Assembly: GCA_937928385.1 (NCBI GenBank) | Contig: CALEZD010000125.1 | Location: forward strand, 1 to 40,356 | Origin: an uncultured Bacteroidota bacterium | GTDB taxonomy: Bacteria > Bacteroidota > Bacteroidia > Chitinophagales > Chitinophagaceae | DNA: 40,356 bases | Direction: 5' to 3' | In this document: piece by piece, positions 17,430-24,668 of the stretch | Layout: the number at the start of each line of letters is the position of its first letter | Numbering within the stretch: the first letter of the stretch is position 1 | The notes under the pieces: model-generated | The model's database searches: none | Told to the model about the DNA's origin: nothing | What the model saw: only the letters and a program-made list of their open reading frames with translations | Position numbers and translations under genes: made by a program

Positions 17430-19508
17430 TTATCTCACCTCACTTCCCGGCGCTGTATTTTCTACCGGAGAAACGAATATCAACTTGCCATCCTTGTCTT
17501 CAGCCATCAGTATCATGCCGTTGCTCTCAATACCCCTCATTTTGCGCGGGGCCAGGTTGGCTACTACCGTCACCTGCTTGCCTACTATATCTTCCGGCTT
17601 GAAGTGCATAGCGATTCCCGAAACTACAGTTCTTTTTTCAAAACCCATATCCAGTTCCAGTTTCAGCAGTTTGTCGGCTTTCTCCACTTTTTCGGCAGAG
17701 AGGATAGTACCCACCCGCAGGTCTATCTTCGCAAAGTCTTCGTAAACAATTTCGGGCTTTACGGGATTGTGTGCGGGAGCTTCCGTTTCTGCCACAGCGG
17801 GTTGTGCGGCATTACCTGCATTATGCAGTTTATCTACCTGTTCTTTCATTTGTTCCTCTTCTATTTTCTTAAACAACAATTCCGGCGCGCGCAGGGGGTA
17901 GTTGACCTTCAGCAGGTCTATCCTTCCGGCGTTTTCCCAATCCAGCATTTTGTCCACCACCTTCATCATGTGCAGCATTTTCTTAGCCGTAAAGGGCATG
18001 AAGGGGTTAGCCAGTATAGCCATGTTGGCTGTAAGCTGCAGGCACAGGTGCAGGCAGTTGTCAATCAACTTCTGGTTGTTGGGGTTTTCTTCCAATGATT
18101 TGGCGACAATCCAGGGCTGTTTGTCCTGCATGTATTTATTGCCGCTACGCGCCAGGTCTATTACTTCGTACAGCGCATCACGGAATTTGTAGTTTTCTAT
18201 ACTGCTTTCAACAGCCTCTTTAGCCGCCTTGATACTCTTAATTAATGCATGGTCTGCATCATCCATTACATCCTCGTGCAGGGCGGGCACACGGCCATTG
18301 CAGAGTTTATGCATCAGCACAAAAGCCCTGTTGACAAAGTTGCCGAAAATGGCCACCAGTTCACTGTTGTTCCTGTCCTGGAAGTCCTTCCATGTAAAAT
18401 CATTGTCTTTACTTTCAGGAGCGTTGGCGCATAGTACATAGCGCAATACATCCTGCTGTTCGGGGAAGTCCTGCAGGTACTCATGCACCCATACCGCCCA
18501 GTTGCGCGAGGTAGATACTTTTTCTCCCTCTATGTTCAGGAACTCATTGGCGGGTACATTATCCGGCAATACGAAACTGCCATGCGCCTTGAGCATAGCC
18601 GGGAATATGATGCAGTGGAATACAATATTATCCTTACCGATAAAATGTACCAGCTTGGTATCTTCCTTTTGCCAGTAGTCGGCCCACATGGGGGTCAGGT
18701 CTTTGCTGGCGCTGATGTAACCAATGGGTGCGTCAAACCATACGTACAATACCTTTCCCTCAGCATCGGGCAGGGGCACGGGTACGCCCCAGTTGCTGTC
18801 GCGGGTCATGGCGCGGGGTTGCAGGCCGCTGTCCAGCCAGCTTTTGCACTGTCCGTACACATTGCTTTTCCACACTTCTTTTTTACCCTTTACTATCCAT
18901 TCGTTCAGGAAATCCTCGTATTTGTTTAATGGGAAGTACCAGTGTTTGGTCTTGCGCTTAACGGGTATAGCATTGCTAAGTGCGCTGCGCGGGTTCTTCA
19001 ACTGCTCGGGCGATAGCGTGCTGCCGCATTTCTCGCATTGGTCGCCGTAGGCGTTGTCGTTGCCACATACGGGGCAGGTGCCTATAATGTACCTGTCTGC
19101 CAGGAATACATTGGCTTCTTCGTCAAAATACTGCTCAGTCTCCTTCTCCTCAAATACACCGTCGTTGTACAGCTTTTTAAAGAACGCCTGCGAGGTTTCG
19201 CGGTGGGTGGCGCTGCTGGTGCGTGAGTATATATCAAAAGTTATACCCATCTGCTCAAAACTGTCCTTAATCATGGCGTGGTACTTATCCACCACGTCCT
19301 GCGGGGTTACCCCCTCTTTGCGGGCGCGTATGGTGATGGGCACGCCATGTTCATCGCTGCCGCACACAAACTGTACATCACGCTTTTGCGCACGCTGGTA
19401 GCGCACATATATATCCGCAGGCAGGTAGCAGCCCGCCAGGTGGCCGATGTGTACGGGGCCATTGGCATAGGGTAGTGCTGCCGTTACTAATATCCTTTTA
19501 TAATCCAT
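17430..19508 (-). CDS. metG: Methionine--tRNA ligase
   Basis: 692 residues. Charges tRNA-Met in the cytoplasm. Class I signatures: HIGH at 20-23 (GPVHIGHLAGCYLPADIY) and a KMSKS-equivalent KVSTS in GEKVSTSRNW. A zinc knuckle with four Cys, CPVCGNDNAYGDQCEKCGS, lies in the connective-peptide insertion. The anticodon-binding helical domain follows, then a C-terminal EMAP/Trbp111-type tRNA-binding domain (IDLRVGTILSAEKVEKADKL...VVANLAPRKMRGIESNGM), joined by an Ala/Glu-rich linker. The long 5' region (19509-19850) holds a promoter-like element, a short frame and a terminator-like hairpin on the same strand (see separate entries). Confidence 0.98.
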   Translation of the reverse strand: MDYKRILVTAALPYANGPVHIGHLAGCYLPADIYVRYQRAQKRDVQFVCGSDEHGVPITIRARKEGVTPQDVVDKYHAMIKDSFEQMGITFDIYSRTSSATHRETSQAFFKKLYNDGVFEEKETEQYFDEEANVFLADRYIIGTCPVCGNDNAYGDQCEKCGSTLSPEQLKNPRSALSNAIPVKRKTKHWYFPLNKYEDFLNEWIVKGKKEVWKSNVYGQCKSWLDSGLQPRAMTRDSNWGVPVPLPDAEGKVLYVWFDAPIGYISASKDLTPMWADYWQKEDTKLVHFIGKDNIVFHCIIFPAMLKAHGSFVLPDNVPANEFLNIEGEKVSTSRNWAVWVHEYLQDFPEQQDVLRYVLCANAPESKDNDFTWKDFQDRNNSELVAIFGNFVNRAFVLMHKLCNGRVPALHEDVMDDADHALIKSIKAAKEAVESSIENYKFRDALYEVIDLARSGNKYMQDKQPWIVAKSLEENPNNQKLIDNCLHLCLQLTANMAILANPFMPFTAKKMLHMMKVVDKMLDWENAGRIDLLKVNYPLRAPELLFKKIEEEQMKEQVDKLHNAGNAAQPAVAETEAPAHNPVKPEIVYEDFAKIDLRVGTILSAEKVEKADKLLKLELDMGFEKRTVVSGIAMHFKPEDIVGKQVTVVANLAPRKMRGIESNGMILMAEDKDGKLIFVSPVENTAPGSEVR

Positions 19509-19773
19509 TCTGTAAGTCCGTCGTTTTGAGGGTGCAAGATAATGATTTGATAGTTGGTTAACAGGGTAATACGGTAAAAGGTTAACAGGTTAAATGTGCC
19601 TCTTTTATTGCAATAAGTAGTCGTGAGTGTGTTGAATTTGTTAACTCCGTGAACGCCTGGTTTAACTGTTGGGAATATCACGTTGTTGTAATCATTTGTA
19701 AATGAATGGTTTAGAATGGGTTTGTTAACTTTTGTTAACTCTGCGTTTGTTTTCTTTGGACACATAGCTGTAA

Positions 19774-19802
19774 TAAAAAATCCTCCGTGGTATGCGGAGG
19801 AT
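19774..19802 (-). terminator. Rho-independent terminator or attenuator hairpin upstream of metG
   Basis: On the minus strand: 8-bp perfect stem ATCCTCCG/CGGAGGAT with a 7-base loop followed by TTTTT. No minus-strand gene precedes it, so it ends either a small RNA or the metG leader. It lies about 265 bases before the metG start codon. Confidence 0.65.
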
Positions 19803-19841
19803 GGGAAGTTGGGGCGATATGGTTTGCTCTGGTTCATGCCT
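19774..19841 (-). ncRNA. Putative short transcript (leader or small RNA) upstream of metG
   Basis: A compact unit on the minus strand: TATATTTG (19848-19855, exact consensus), predicted start near 19841, ATG at 19837 opening the frame MNQSKPYRPNFPSSAYHGGF that runs straight through the terminator stem. About 70 bases in all. Could be a small RNA, a leader-peptide attenuator for metG, or chance. No known RNA family is recognised. Confidence 0.35.
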
Positions 19842-19847
19842 GTGATG

Positions 19848-19855
19848 CAAATATA
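19848..19855 (-). promoter_or_regulatory. -7 element upstream of the metG leader
   Basis: Minus strand TATATTTG, exact TAnnTTTG. No clear TTTG at -33. Confidence 0.45.
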
Positions 19856-19974
19856 CGTAAAAATGATGTAAAATGACGATTAAGCTGACTGTTTATTCCC
19901 GTGCGGATTAAAAAGATATTCTTCACTTAATTGTCACTGCGAGCAATACATTATTGCTTTTTTTATTTGTTATT

Positions 19975-20011
19975 AACGTATTCATACGTTACATTTATGT
20001 AACAATACGTT
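19975..20011. promoter_or_regulatory. Nested inverted repeat before the T9SS cargo gene
   Basis: Outer arms AACGTAT (19975-19981) and ATACGTT (20005-20011) enclose inner arms GTTACA (19988-19993) and TGTAAC (19998-20003). It ends 21 bases before the ATG at 20033, overlapping where transcription should start. Looks like an operator or a 5'-UTR hairpin; the binding protein is unknown. Confidence 0.45.
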
Positions 20012-20032
20012 AAACCACATTTAAACCATCTT

Positions 20033-20743
20033 ATGCAAAAGCTAATATTACTCTCCGTTTTCCTTTTCCTGGCTTGTTTTAGCTCTTATGCCCAGCGTTA
20101 TTCCGACCTACAGATTACCTTGTATGCTCCTTCGGCCGGAGATACATTGTGGGTGGACAACTCATTCCTGATTGATGCGTATATTAAGAATAACGGTCCT
20201 GATACAGTACAGTTCCAGGATTCCCTGGCGTTTGAACTGTTGTTTGATACTTCCGCGATATCCTTCAATTTCGGTAGCGGATTCGTCCCATATGTCCCAT
20301 TGAGCGGCAAGGTGCTGGCACCCGGTGACAGTGCCCAGATGGCATTTAACTTTACACTATTTTCCGGCTGGGACACAGGTGCCTCGGAGATATGTGTAGG
20401 TATAAAACACCTGAATACCGTGGATACCATGTCGGATACCCTGATGGCCGATAACAGAAGTTGTGCTATGATTACCATTGCCGAGCAGGTATCTGTCTCG
20501 GTAGCTGCTACTGAACTTTATAATGAAGAGATAGCTGTTTATCCTAACCCGGCAAGTAATAAGGTGACGATTACTTCGACAGGAATAATTAATAAAGCAG
20601 AGCTATATAATATGCAGGGACAGAAACTAGTGGCTCAGCCCGGTAGTGGAAAGAAAACAGAGCTTGATATAAGTCAACTACCGTCAGGCGTATATATCAT
20701 CAGGGTGAATGATGGTGTAATGCGTAGGGTAGTGAAGGAGTGA
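20033..20743 (+). CDS. Secreted protein with T9SS type A C-terminal sorting domain
   Basis: 236 residues. Signal peptide MQKLILLSVFLFLACFSSYA with cleavage before QRYS. The middle (25-150) has a CARDB/Ig-like look: DLQITLYAPSAGDTLWVDNSFLI, IKNNGPDTVQFQD. The C-terminus from about 160 is a Por_Secre_tail: EIAVYPNPASNKVTITST, AELYNMQGQKL, LPSGVYIIRVNDGVMRRVVKE, which directs export through the type IX system and surface attachment. No catalytic domain is seen. It is preceded by the nested inverted repeat and stands alone; the next genes are on the opposite strand. Confidence 0.85.
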   Translation: MQKLILLSVFLFLACFSSYAQRYSDLQITLYAPSAGDTLWVDNSFLIDAYIKNNGPDTVQFQDSLAFELLFDTSAISFNFGSGFVPYVPLSGKVLAPGDSAQMAFNFTLFSGWDTGASEICVGIKHLNTVDTMSDTLMADNRSCAMITIAEQVSVSVAATELYNEEIAVYPNPASNKVTITSTGIINKAELYNMQGQKLVAQPGSGKKTELDISQLPSGVYIIRVNDGVMRRVVKE

Positions 20744-20813
20744 TGCTCAATTGCTCAATATTTAATGGCTCAATAGCCCTTAAGCAATATTTAGTGTAGT
20801 TATGTAATTGCTA

Positions 20814-20963
20814 TTACAGGTTTACAGCACCTACCAGGCTTACCAGTATAGCTATGAACATGATTATTTTCTGAGTGCTCTCGCGGCGGATGATTGCGTT
20901 GGTAGTGTCAGCCATTTGAGCGGTTGTGTTCTGAGCGTGGTTGATATTGATTGTTGCTTGCAT
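20814..20963 (-). CDS. Small membrane peptide, unknown
   Basis: 49 residues from the ATG at 20963. The N-terminal half is polar and Asn/Thr/Ala-rich (MQATININHAQNTTAQMADT). The C-terminal half is one hydrophobic segment, KIIMFIAILVSLVGAVNL, preceded by RRES, so it would sit in the inner membrane with the basic side inside. No family recognised. A TTTG-N21-CATCTTTG promoter-like pair lies about 100 bases upstream, which supports a real transcript. A longer frame upstream is Lys/Thr-rich and AT-driven and was not used. It lies in the gap between the T9SS cargo and the M56 gene. Confidence 0.5.
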   Translation of the reverse strand: MQATININHAQNTTAQMADTTNAIIRRESTQKIIMFIAILVSLVGAVNL

Positions 20964-21062
20964 GATTTTTGTTTTTTTGTAGTTAGTTAATGTTTGTTTT
21001 GTTAGTAGTGTGTTTTTTATTTTTTGTTCCGAAACGCTTGTTGTTTGTTTCGTTTGATAATG

Positions 21063-21095
21063 CAAAGATGCAACGCGGGGGCCCCCTGTTCCAAA
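21063..21095 (-). promoter_or_regulatory. Promoter-like pair with a GGGGGCCCCC palindrome in the spacer
   Basis: On the minus strand TTTG (21092-21095) and CATCTTTG (21063-21070, one mismatch to TAnnTTTG) are 21 bases apart. The spacer contains the perfect 10-bp palindrome GGGGGCCCCC (21077-21086), striking in AT-rich surroundings. Likely promoter of the 49-residue peptide; the palindrome might be an operator. Confidence 0.45.
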
Positions 21096-21172
21096 TAATC
21101 GTTAATGGTTAACGCTACGTTTAAAATCAGTTAACAGACGGGTTTGTTAACGGTTAACCAGCTATTAAGAAA

Positions 21173-21205
21173 AAAAGAAAAGCCCCGCTGTAGAAACAGA
21201 GGGGC
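21173..21205 (-). terminator. Rho-independent terminator of the M56/BlaI operon
   Basis: Minus strand: GCCCC-CTGT stem closing on ACAG-GGGGC (with one G/A mismatch), tetraloop, then TTTTCTTTTTTT. It begins 30 bases after the M56 stop codon. Confidence 0.9.
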
Positions 21206-21234
21206 AAAGGTTAATACTACTATATATCTAATGT

Positions 21235-23076
21235 TTAATCCCTGGTGTCTATGCTGATTTTGCGGTAGTTTCCTTTAATGGTCAGGTTCTTGACATCTAT
21301 CATAGGTTCGTATTTCTTGTACACTTCTTTCGACTGTTTGATACCATCAATGTAGAGTTCATCACCTTTTTTTACCAGTTTAAAGCCATTTCTCCTGTCA
21401 ATCAGGCCATCCTTTTCCAGCGATTTTAATAGCTTATCGTGGCTGCTGGAAACAAAAATCTTAGCATTGGTTGGTACTTTTTCACCCGTCCGCCTGATGT
21501 ATATTACATCGTCATCGTAATCTTCCTCGCGTTCGTGTAATGCCTTAATGACTTTTACCCTCGCTTCAGCCTCTTCGCCGCGTGCCCGCGCAATTTCTTT
21601 CCTGGCTTCAGCCATCGCTTCACTATATTCTTTGCGTGCTATAGCTACTTCTTTACGTGCCTCTGCCATCGCTTTGCGCGACTCGGCCAACGCCTCGCGT
21701 ACCTCGTTGCTTATTTCCTTGCCGTTAATATTTATATCTACGTTAACTGAATCCCCTATACTGTTCCAGTCAACACCTGCCATAGCCTCGTCTATTATAC
21801 CGTCCATTTTCAGTTCCTCCAGCATGCTGAACACTTCCTGCAGGGCTGCATCTGTTTCAGACAGGCTTTTGTTGATACTGTAATTTTTCACCGTGTCACC
21901 GTCTTTCACAATCACCACATTCTTCTGCACATGTTTCTTGTCATCTTTGCTATCCTCATCTATGCCCATTTCAGATTCGATGATTACCTGCTTTTTTACT
22001 GTTGCAGCCTTTTCGGTGTTTTCTTTTTTCTTATCCTTCTTAGACTGTGCCTGTACACCGGGAGAGAAGAAAGTGATGGAACCTGCCAGTAATAAAACTG
22101 TGAGCAGTACGGCAGCCAGTTGGCCGTAATTGACATTGTGATTTTTCATTTCCATTATTCGTTTTATTCGGTTTAATAATTGATTGTTTGAGCCGGTTGC
22201 CGCTAAAGAGGGGAGTAGGGGCTGCTGGCGGAATGTTTCCAACGCGGCTAATGCTTTGGCATAAGGCAGCCTTTCGGTTGTGGCATTCACTACCATATCA
22301 TCGCAGCAGTATTCTCTTTCCTTCCTGATAATGGAGGATATGAGCCATACAAAGGGATTATAAAACAATATGGTTTCGATAAAGAGCTGAATCATATTCA
22401 CCAGGTAGTCGTTGCGGCGGATATGCGCCAGTTCGTGCAGTAGTATAGCCTCGGCTTCGCGGGTGCTGAGTTGATTGGCCAATGCTACCGGAACCAGTAT
22501 AACAGGTTTTATGGTACCCATCACCAGGGGGACCGTTAGCCTTGCTGAGAAGAAGAGCTGTACTTTGTTATTTATGCCCAATATGTTTTGGCATTTAGCC
22601 AGCATTTGCTGCCAGTTAGCATCGGGCAGAGTGGCGCCCTTGTATTTTAAGTTTTTCAGGGTAAAGAGGTTATACACTATGCGGAACAATAAAAGTAACA
22701 TGCCTGCCAGGTATATATTTACTATTAGCTGTGTATGCGCATTGAACCATGCTGACAGCGTTTGTGTGAAACTGCCATCGTATGTCAGAGGAATAGTCGT
22801 TGCGGCTGTTGTATGTTGACCGTCCGTAGTTACAGCTGCCATGGCATAGTGCACTGTCGGCAACCCGGTATTGTATAGATAAACAAAGGTGGCAATAAAA
22901 GCGCCTGTTAATGCTGCCAGGGCTGATACAGCCGTTATATACCTGGCGGAAGCATATTTGCCGGGGATAGCTGCAAGAACAGCTCGTAAGAGCATATACG
23001 CCAGCAAGCCCTGCCATATTGAATGTACCAGCGCCCAGCTAAGGGCTGAAACGATACCTGGTGTGAGATGTGCCAT
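21235..23076 (-). CDS. M56 family (BlaR1/MecR1-like) membrane metalloprotease
   Basis: 613 residues. N-terminal four-helix membrane domain (about 5-40, 45-70, 115-145 and 315-335), with the zinc protease motif HELAH at 214-218 in ILLHELAHIRRND and an upstream VPLVMGTIKPVILVP stretch typical of M56. In characterised BlaR1 the protease is activated by a sensor domain and relieves BlaI repression. Here the C-terminal part has no penicillin-binding sensor: it is Lys/Glu-rich, with a strongly heptad-like segment around 470-535 (REALAESRKAMAEARKEVAI and similar), then a basic globular tail. The signal is therefore unlikely to be a beta-lactam bound covalently. Operon with blaI-like gene, 35 bases apart. 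Confidence 0.9.
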   Translation of the reverse strand: MAHLTPGIVSALSWALVHSIWQGLLAYMLLRAVLAAIPGKYASARYITAVSALAALTGAFIATFVYLYNTGLPTVHYAMAAVTTDGQHTTAATTIPLTYDGSFTQTLSAWFNAHTQLIVNIYLAGMLLLLFRIVYNLFTLKNLKYKGATLPDANWQQMLAKCQNILGINNKVQLFFSARLTVPLVMGTIKPVILVPVALANQLSTREAEAILLHELAHIRRNDYLVNMIQLFIETILFYNPFVWLISSIIRKEREYCCDDMVVNATTERLPYAKALAALETFRQQPLLPSLAATGSNNQLLNRIKRIMEMKNHNVNYGQLAAVLLTVLLLAGSITFFSPGVQAQSKKDKKKENTEKAATVKKQVIIESEMGIDEDSKDDKKHVQKNVVIVKDGDTVKNYSINKSLSETDAALQEVFSMLEELKMDGIIDEAMAGVDWNSIGDSVNVDININGKEISNEVREALAESRKAMAEARKEVAIARKEYSEAMAEARKEIARARGEEAEARVKVIKALHEREEDYDDDVIYIRRTGEKVPTNAKIFVSSSHDKLLKSLEKDGLIDRRNGFKLVKKGDELYIDGIKQSKEVYKKYEPMIDVKNLTIKGNYRKISIDTRD

Positions 23077-23111
23077 ATTATCCTGTTATATACTGATACA
23101 AATGATTATGG

Positions 23112-23498
23112 TTACTTTTTATTTTCTATTTCGTCCAGATATTTCCTGATGGCATCCAGTTCTGCCGCATCGGCTTTATGATTACCCAGGGCCTGCATCA
23201 CCATCTGCATAGTGTTACCGCTGAATACACTATCCACCATTTTGCGGATTATTTGCCCCTGAGTAGTGGTTTTCGATATGGCGGCCTCGTATATATGTAC
23301 ACGTGATGTACTGTCCCGTTTCACCAGTCCTTTGTCCAGCATTATCTGCATCAGCTTGAGGGTGGTAGTATATCCTGAGCCTTTGGTAGCTTCCAGTACT
23401 TCGTGTACATCCCTTACAGTACAGGGGCCTTTATCCCACAGTATATTAAGTATCTCCAGTTCGCCGTCGGTGGGTTTGATATTACCTGTCATATTCAT
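23112..23498 (-). CDS. BlaI/MecI/CopY-type transcriptional repressor
   Basis: 128 residues from the ATG at 23498. Winged-helix N-terminal domain: KPTDGELEILNILWDKGPCT, then VRDVHEVLEATKGSGYTTTL, then LKLMQIMLDKGLVKRD; C-terminal helices for dimerisation (VDSVFSGNTMQMVMQAL). It represses its own operon and is inactivated by the M56 partner, by analogy with BlaI. Start choice: an ATG at 23525 lies inside the -7 promoter element TATGTTTG, so it cannot be translated from that promoter; the ATG at 23498 (or 23492) is 14-20 bases downstream of the predicted transcription start. Two perfect dyads lie right upstream. Confidence 0.92.
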   Translation of the reverse strand: MNMTGNIKPTDGELEILNILWDKGPCTVRDVHEVLEATKGSGYTTTLKLMQIMLDKGLVKRDSTSRVHIYEAAISKTTTQGQIIRKMVDSVFSGNTMQMVMQALGNHKADAAELDAIRKYLDEIENKK

Positions 23499-23500
23499 TG

Positions 23501-23516
23501 TACGAATGATTTCGTA
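23501..23516. promoter_or_regulatory. BlaI operator dyad O1
   Basis: TACGAA-TGAT-TTCGTA, a perfect 6-bp dyad with 4-base spacer, covering the predicted transcription start of the repressor operon and ending 3 bases before its ATG. Confidence 0.8.
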
Positions 23517-23518
23517 AT

Positions 23519-23549
23519 CAAACATACGAATAGTTTCGTAGCAGGCAAA
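23519..23549 (-). promoter_or_regulatory. Promoter of the BlaI-M56 operon
   Basis: Minus strand TTTG (23546-23549), 19-base spacer, TATGTTTG (23519-23526): both elements match the Bacteroidota consensus exactly. Both operators overlap it. Confidence 0.85.
23525..23540. promoter_or_regulatory. BlaI operator dyad O2
   Basis: TACGAA-TAGT-TTCGTA, perfect dyad, centred 24 bp from O1 and lying between the -33 and -7 elements, so an occupied site would exclude RNA polymerase. Confidence 0.8.
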
Positions 23550-23996
23550 TTTTCCGATAAGAAATATTGGTAAAGAATACTAAAAAAGCCACTCTACCTG
23601 TAATAATTATATAGAGTGTTGATTATAAATATGTTGTATAATGTATTTGTTTATTGCTATTGTAGCAACTATTTGTTAAACTATTTCCAATATGTATTGT
23701 TATCTATCAGTACGTATCATTCTTTGCTTAAAGCGGTTAAGCAACACAATGTTGATCTAAATACTTATCTGCCCTAACACTATTAATACATGTCTTCCGT
23801 AGAAAAAAAACAGGTATGTCCGCGTGTATAGCAACTACTAAACAAGCAGATGTATTAATGAGCTTGCACAGAAATTTGGTTATCATGTTTCTGCAATAAA
23901 AGCAGTATGCATATAAATATACAGCATACAGCTAATGGCATAGGCTCGAATGAACTTCAAAATCATTCGTCCCTTTAATCTGTTATAATAGAGGAC
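23550..23996. other. Gene-free interval upstream of the AraC regulator
   Basis: About 450 AT-rich bases with no coding frame I can support. It holds one weak hairpin (CACTCTA ... TAGAGTG, about 23591-23616) and the presumed promoter of the regulator, which I cannot place: no exact TAnnTTTG was found close to its start. Confidence 0.5.
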
Positions 23997-24548
23997 ATGA
24001 TTTTATACATAAGAAATATGGTTTGCCTGCGCTGCATCATGATAGTAAAAGATGAGCTGGCAAAAATAGGGCTAACCAAAACAGCCGTAAGTTTAGGAGA
24101 GGCAAGTGTATACGAGGAGATATCTGATATCCAACACGACACGTTCAGGGACGCTATACTAAAATACGACCTCGAATTAATGGATAGCAAAAAATGCATG
24201 TTAATAGAAAGAGTAAAAAATGTAATAACAGAATACGTATACAAAACAGAAACTCAACTATCAGTTAATTTCTCAGATTTCCTCAGCCAAAAGCTGGATT
24301 ATGACTATACATACCTGTCGAATTTGTTTTCAGAAGTGCAGGGTATTAGTATTGAGAGATACACCATAACACTCAAAATAGAACGCGCAAAAGAACTGCT
24401 TGTTTATAACGAACTTAACCTAACGGAGATTGCAGATAAGCTAAACTACAGCAGTGTATCCCACCTGTCTATGCAATTCAAAAAAATCACCGGTTTTACA
24501 CCTACGTATTTCAAACAACTTAAGGAAAAGAAGCGTGTATTGATATAA
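23997..24548 (+). CDS. AraC family transcriptional regulator with HMA-like N-terminus
   Basis: 183 residues. The C-terminal part (about 80-178) has two helix-turn-helix units of AraC/XylS type: SDFLSQKLDYDYTYLSNLFS, then IERAKELLVYNELNLTEIAD, and SSVSHLSMQFKKITGFTPTYF. The N-terminal 75 residues begin MILYIRNMVCLRCIMIVKDE, resembling a heavy-metal-associated (HMA) ferredoxin-like fold with a CxxC pair (MVCLRC), as in a common Bacteroidota AraC subgroup; whether it binds metal is unknown. It stands 120 bases upstream of the DUF3494 gene on the same strand. A 21-bp-spaced direct repeat between them is a plausible binding site, making it a candidate activator of that operon. Confidence 0.88.
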   Translation: MILYIRNMVCLRCIMIVKDELAKIGLTKTAVSLGEASVYEEISDIQHDTFRDAILKYDLELMDSKKCMLIERVKNVITEYVYKTETQLSVNFSDFLSQKLDYDYTYLSNLFSEVQGISIERYTITLKIERAKELLVYNELNLTEIADKLNYSSVSHLSMQFKKITGFTPTYFKQLKEKKRVLI

Positions 24549-24561
24549 TATCAGTGAATTA

Positions 24562-24593
24562 TACAACGAAAAGCGCGAATCGTACAACAAAGC
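24562..24593 (+). promoter_or_regulatory. Candidate AraC-type direct-repeat binding site
   Basis: TACAACGAAAAGC (24562-24574) and TACAACAAAGC (24583-24593): the TACAAC cores are exactly 21 bp apart, two helical turns, the spacing commonly used by AraC-family activators. It ends 16 bases before a -7 element and replaces the missing -33 box. Confidence 0.45.
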
Positions 24594-24609
24594 AGGCGTA
24601 TTGTTAGCA

Positions 24610-24617
24610 TAGCTTTG
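24610..24617 (+). promoter_or_regulatory. -7 element of the DUF3494-OmpA operon
   Basis: TAGCTTTG, exact TAnnTTTG, 51 bases before the ATG at 24669, with no TTTG at -33, as expected for an activator-dependent promoter. Confidence 0.55.
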
Positions 24618-24668
24618 CATTACAAATAGTTAAGATTTGTGGCGTTGCCACGAAATAATCATCACAAT

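Larger units (their letters stand above)
19509..20032. other. Gene-poor interval between metG and the T9SS cargo
   Basis: 524 bases, AT-rich, no convincing full gene. It holds several GTTAAC/GGTTAA-type short repeats (19554-19590 and 19635-19745), a minus-strand hairpin with T-run (19774-19802) preceded by an exact TATATTTG element (19848-19855), and a nested inverted repeat (19975-20011) just before the gene at 20033. A 116-codon open frame on the minus strand covers part of it but has no family resemblance. Confidence 0.6.

Noticed and set aside
19487..19837. 116-codon open frame on the minus strand across the metG start and leader
   Set aside because: It runs through a terminator hairpin and AT-rich repeats and overlaps the metG start; no family resemblance. 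Only its first part may matter, as a leader peptide.
23523..23525. ATG at 23525 as the BlaI start
   Set aside because: It lies inside the -7 element TATGTTTG, upstream of the predicted transcription start, and would place operator O1 inside the coding region.
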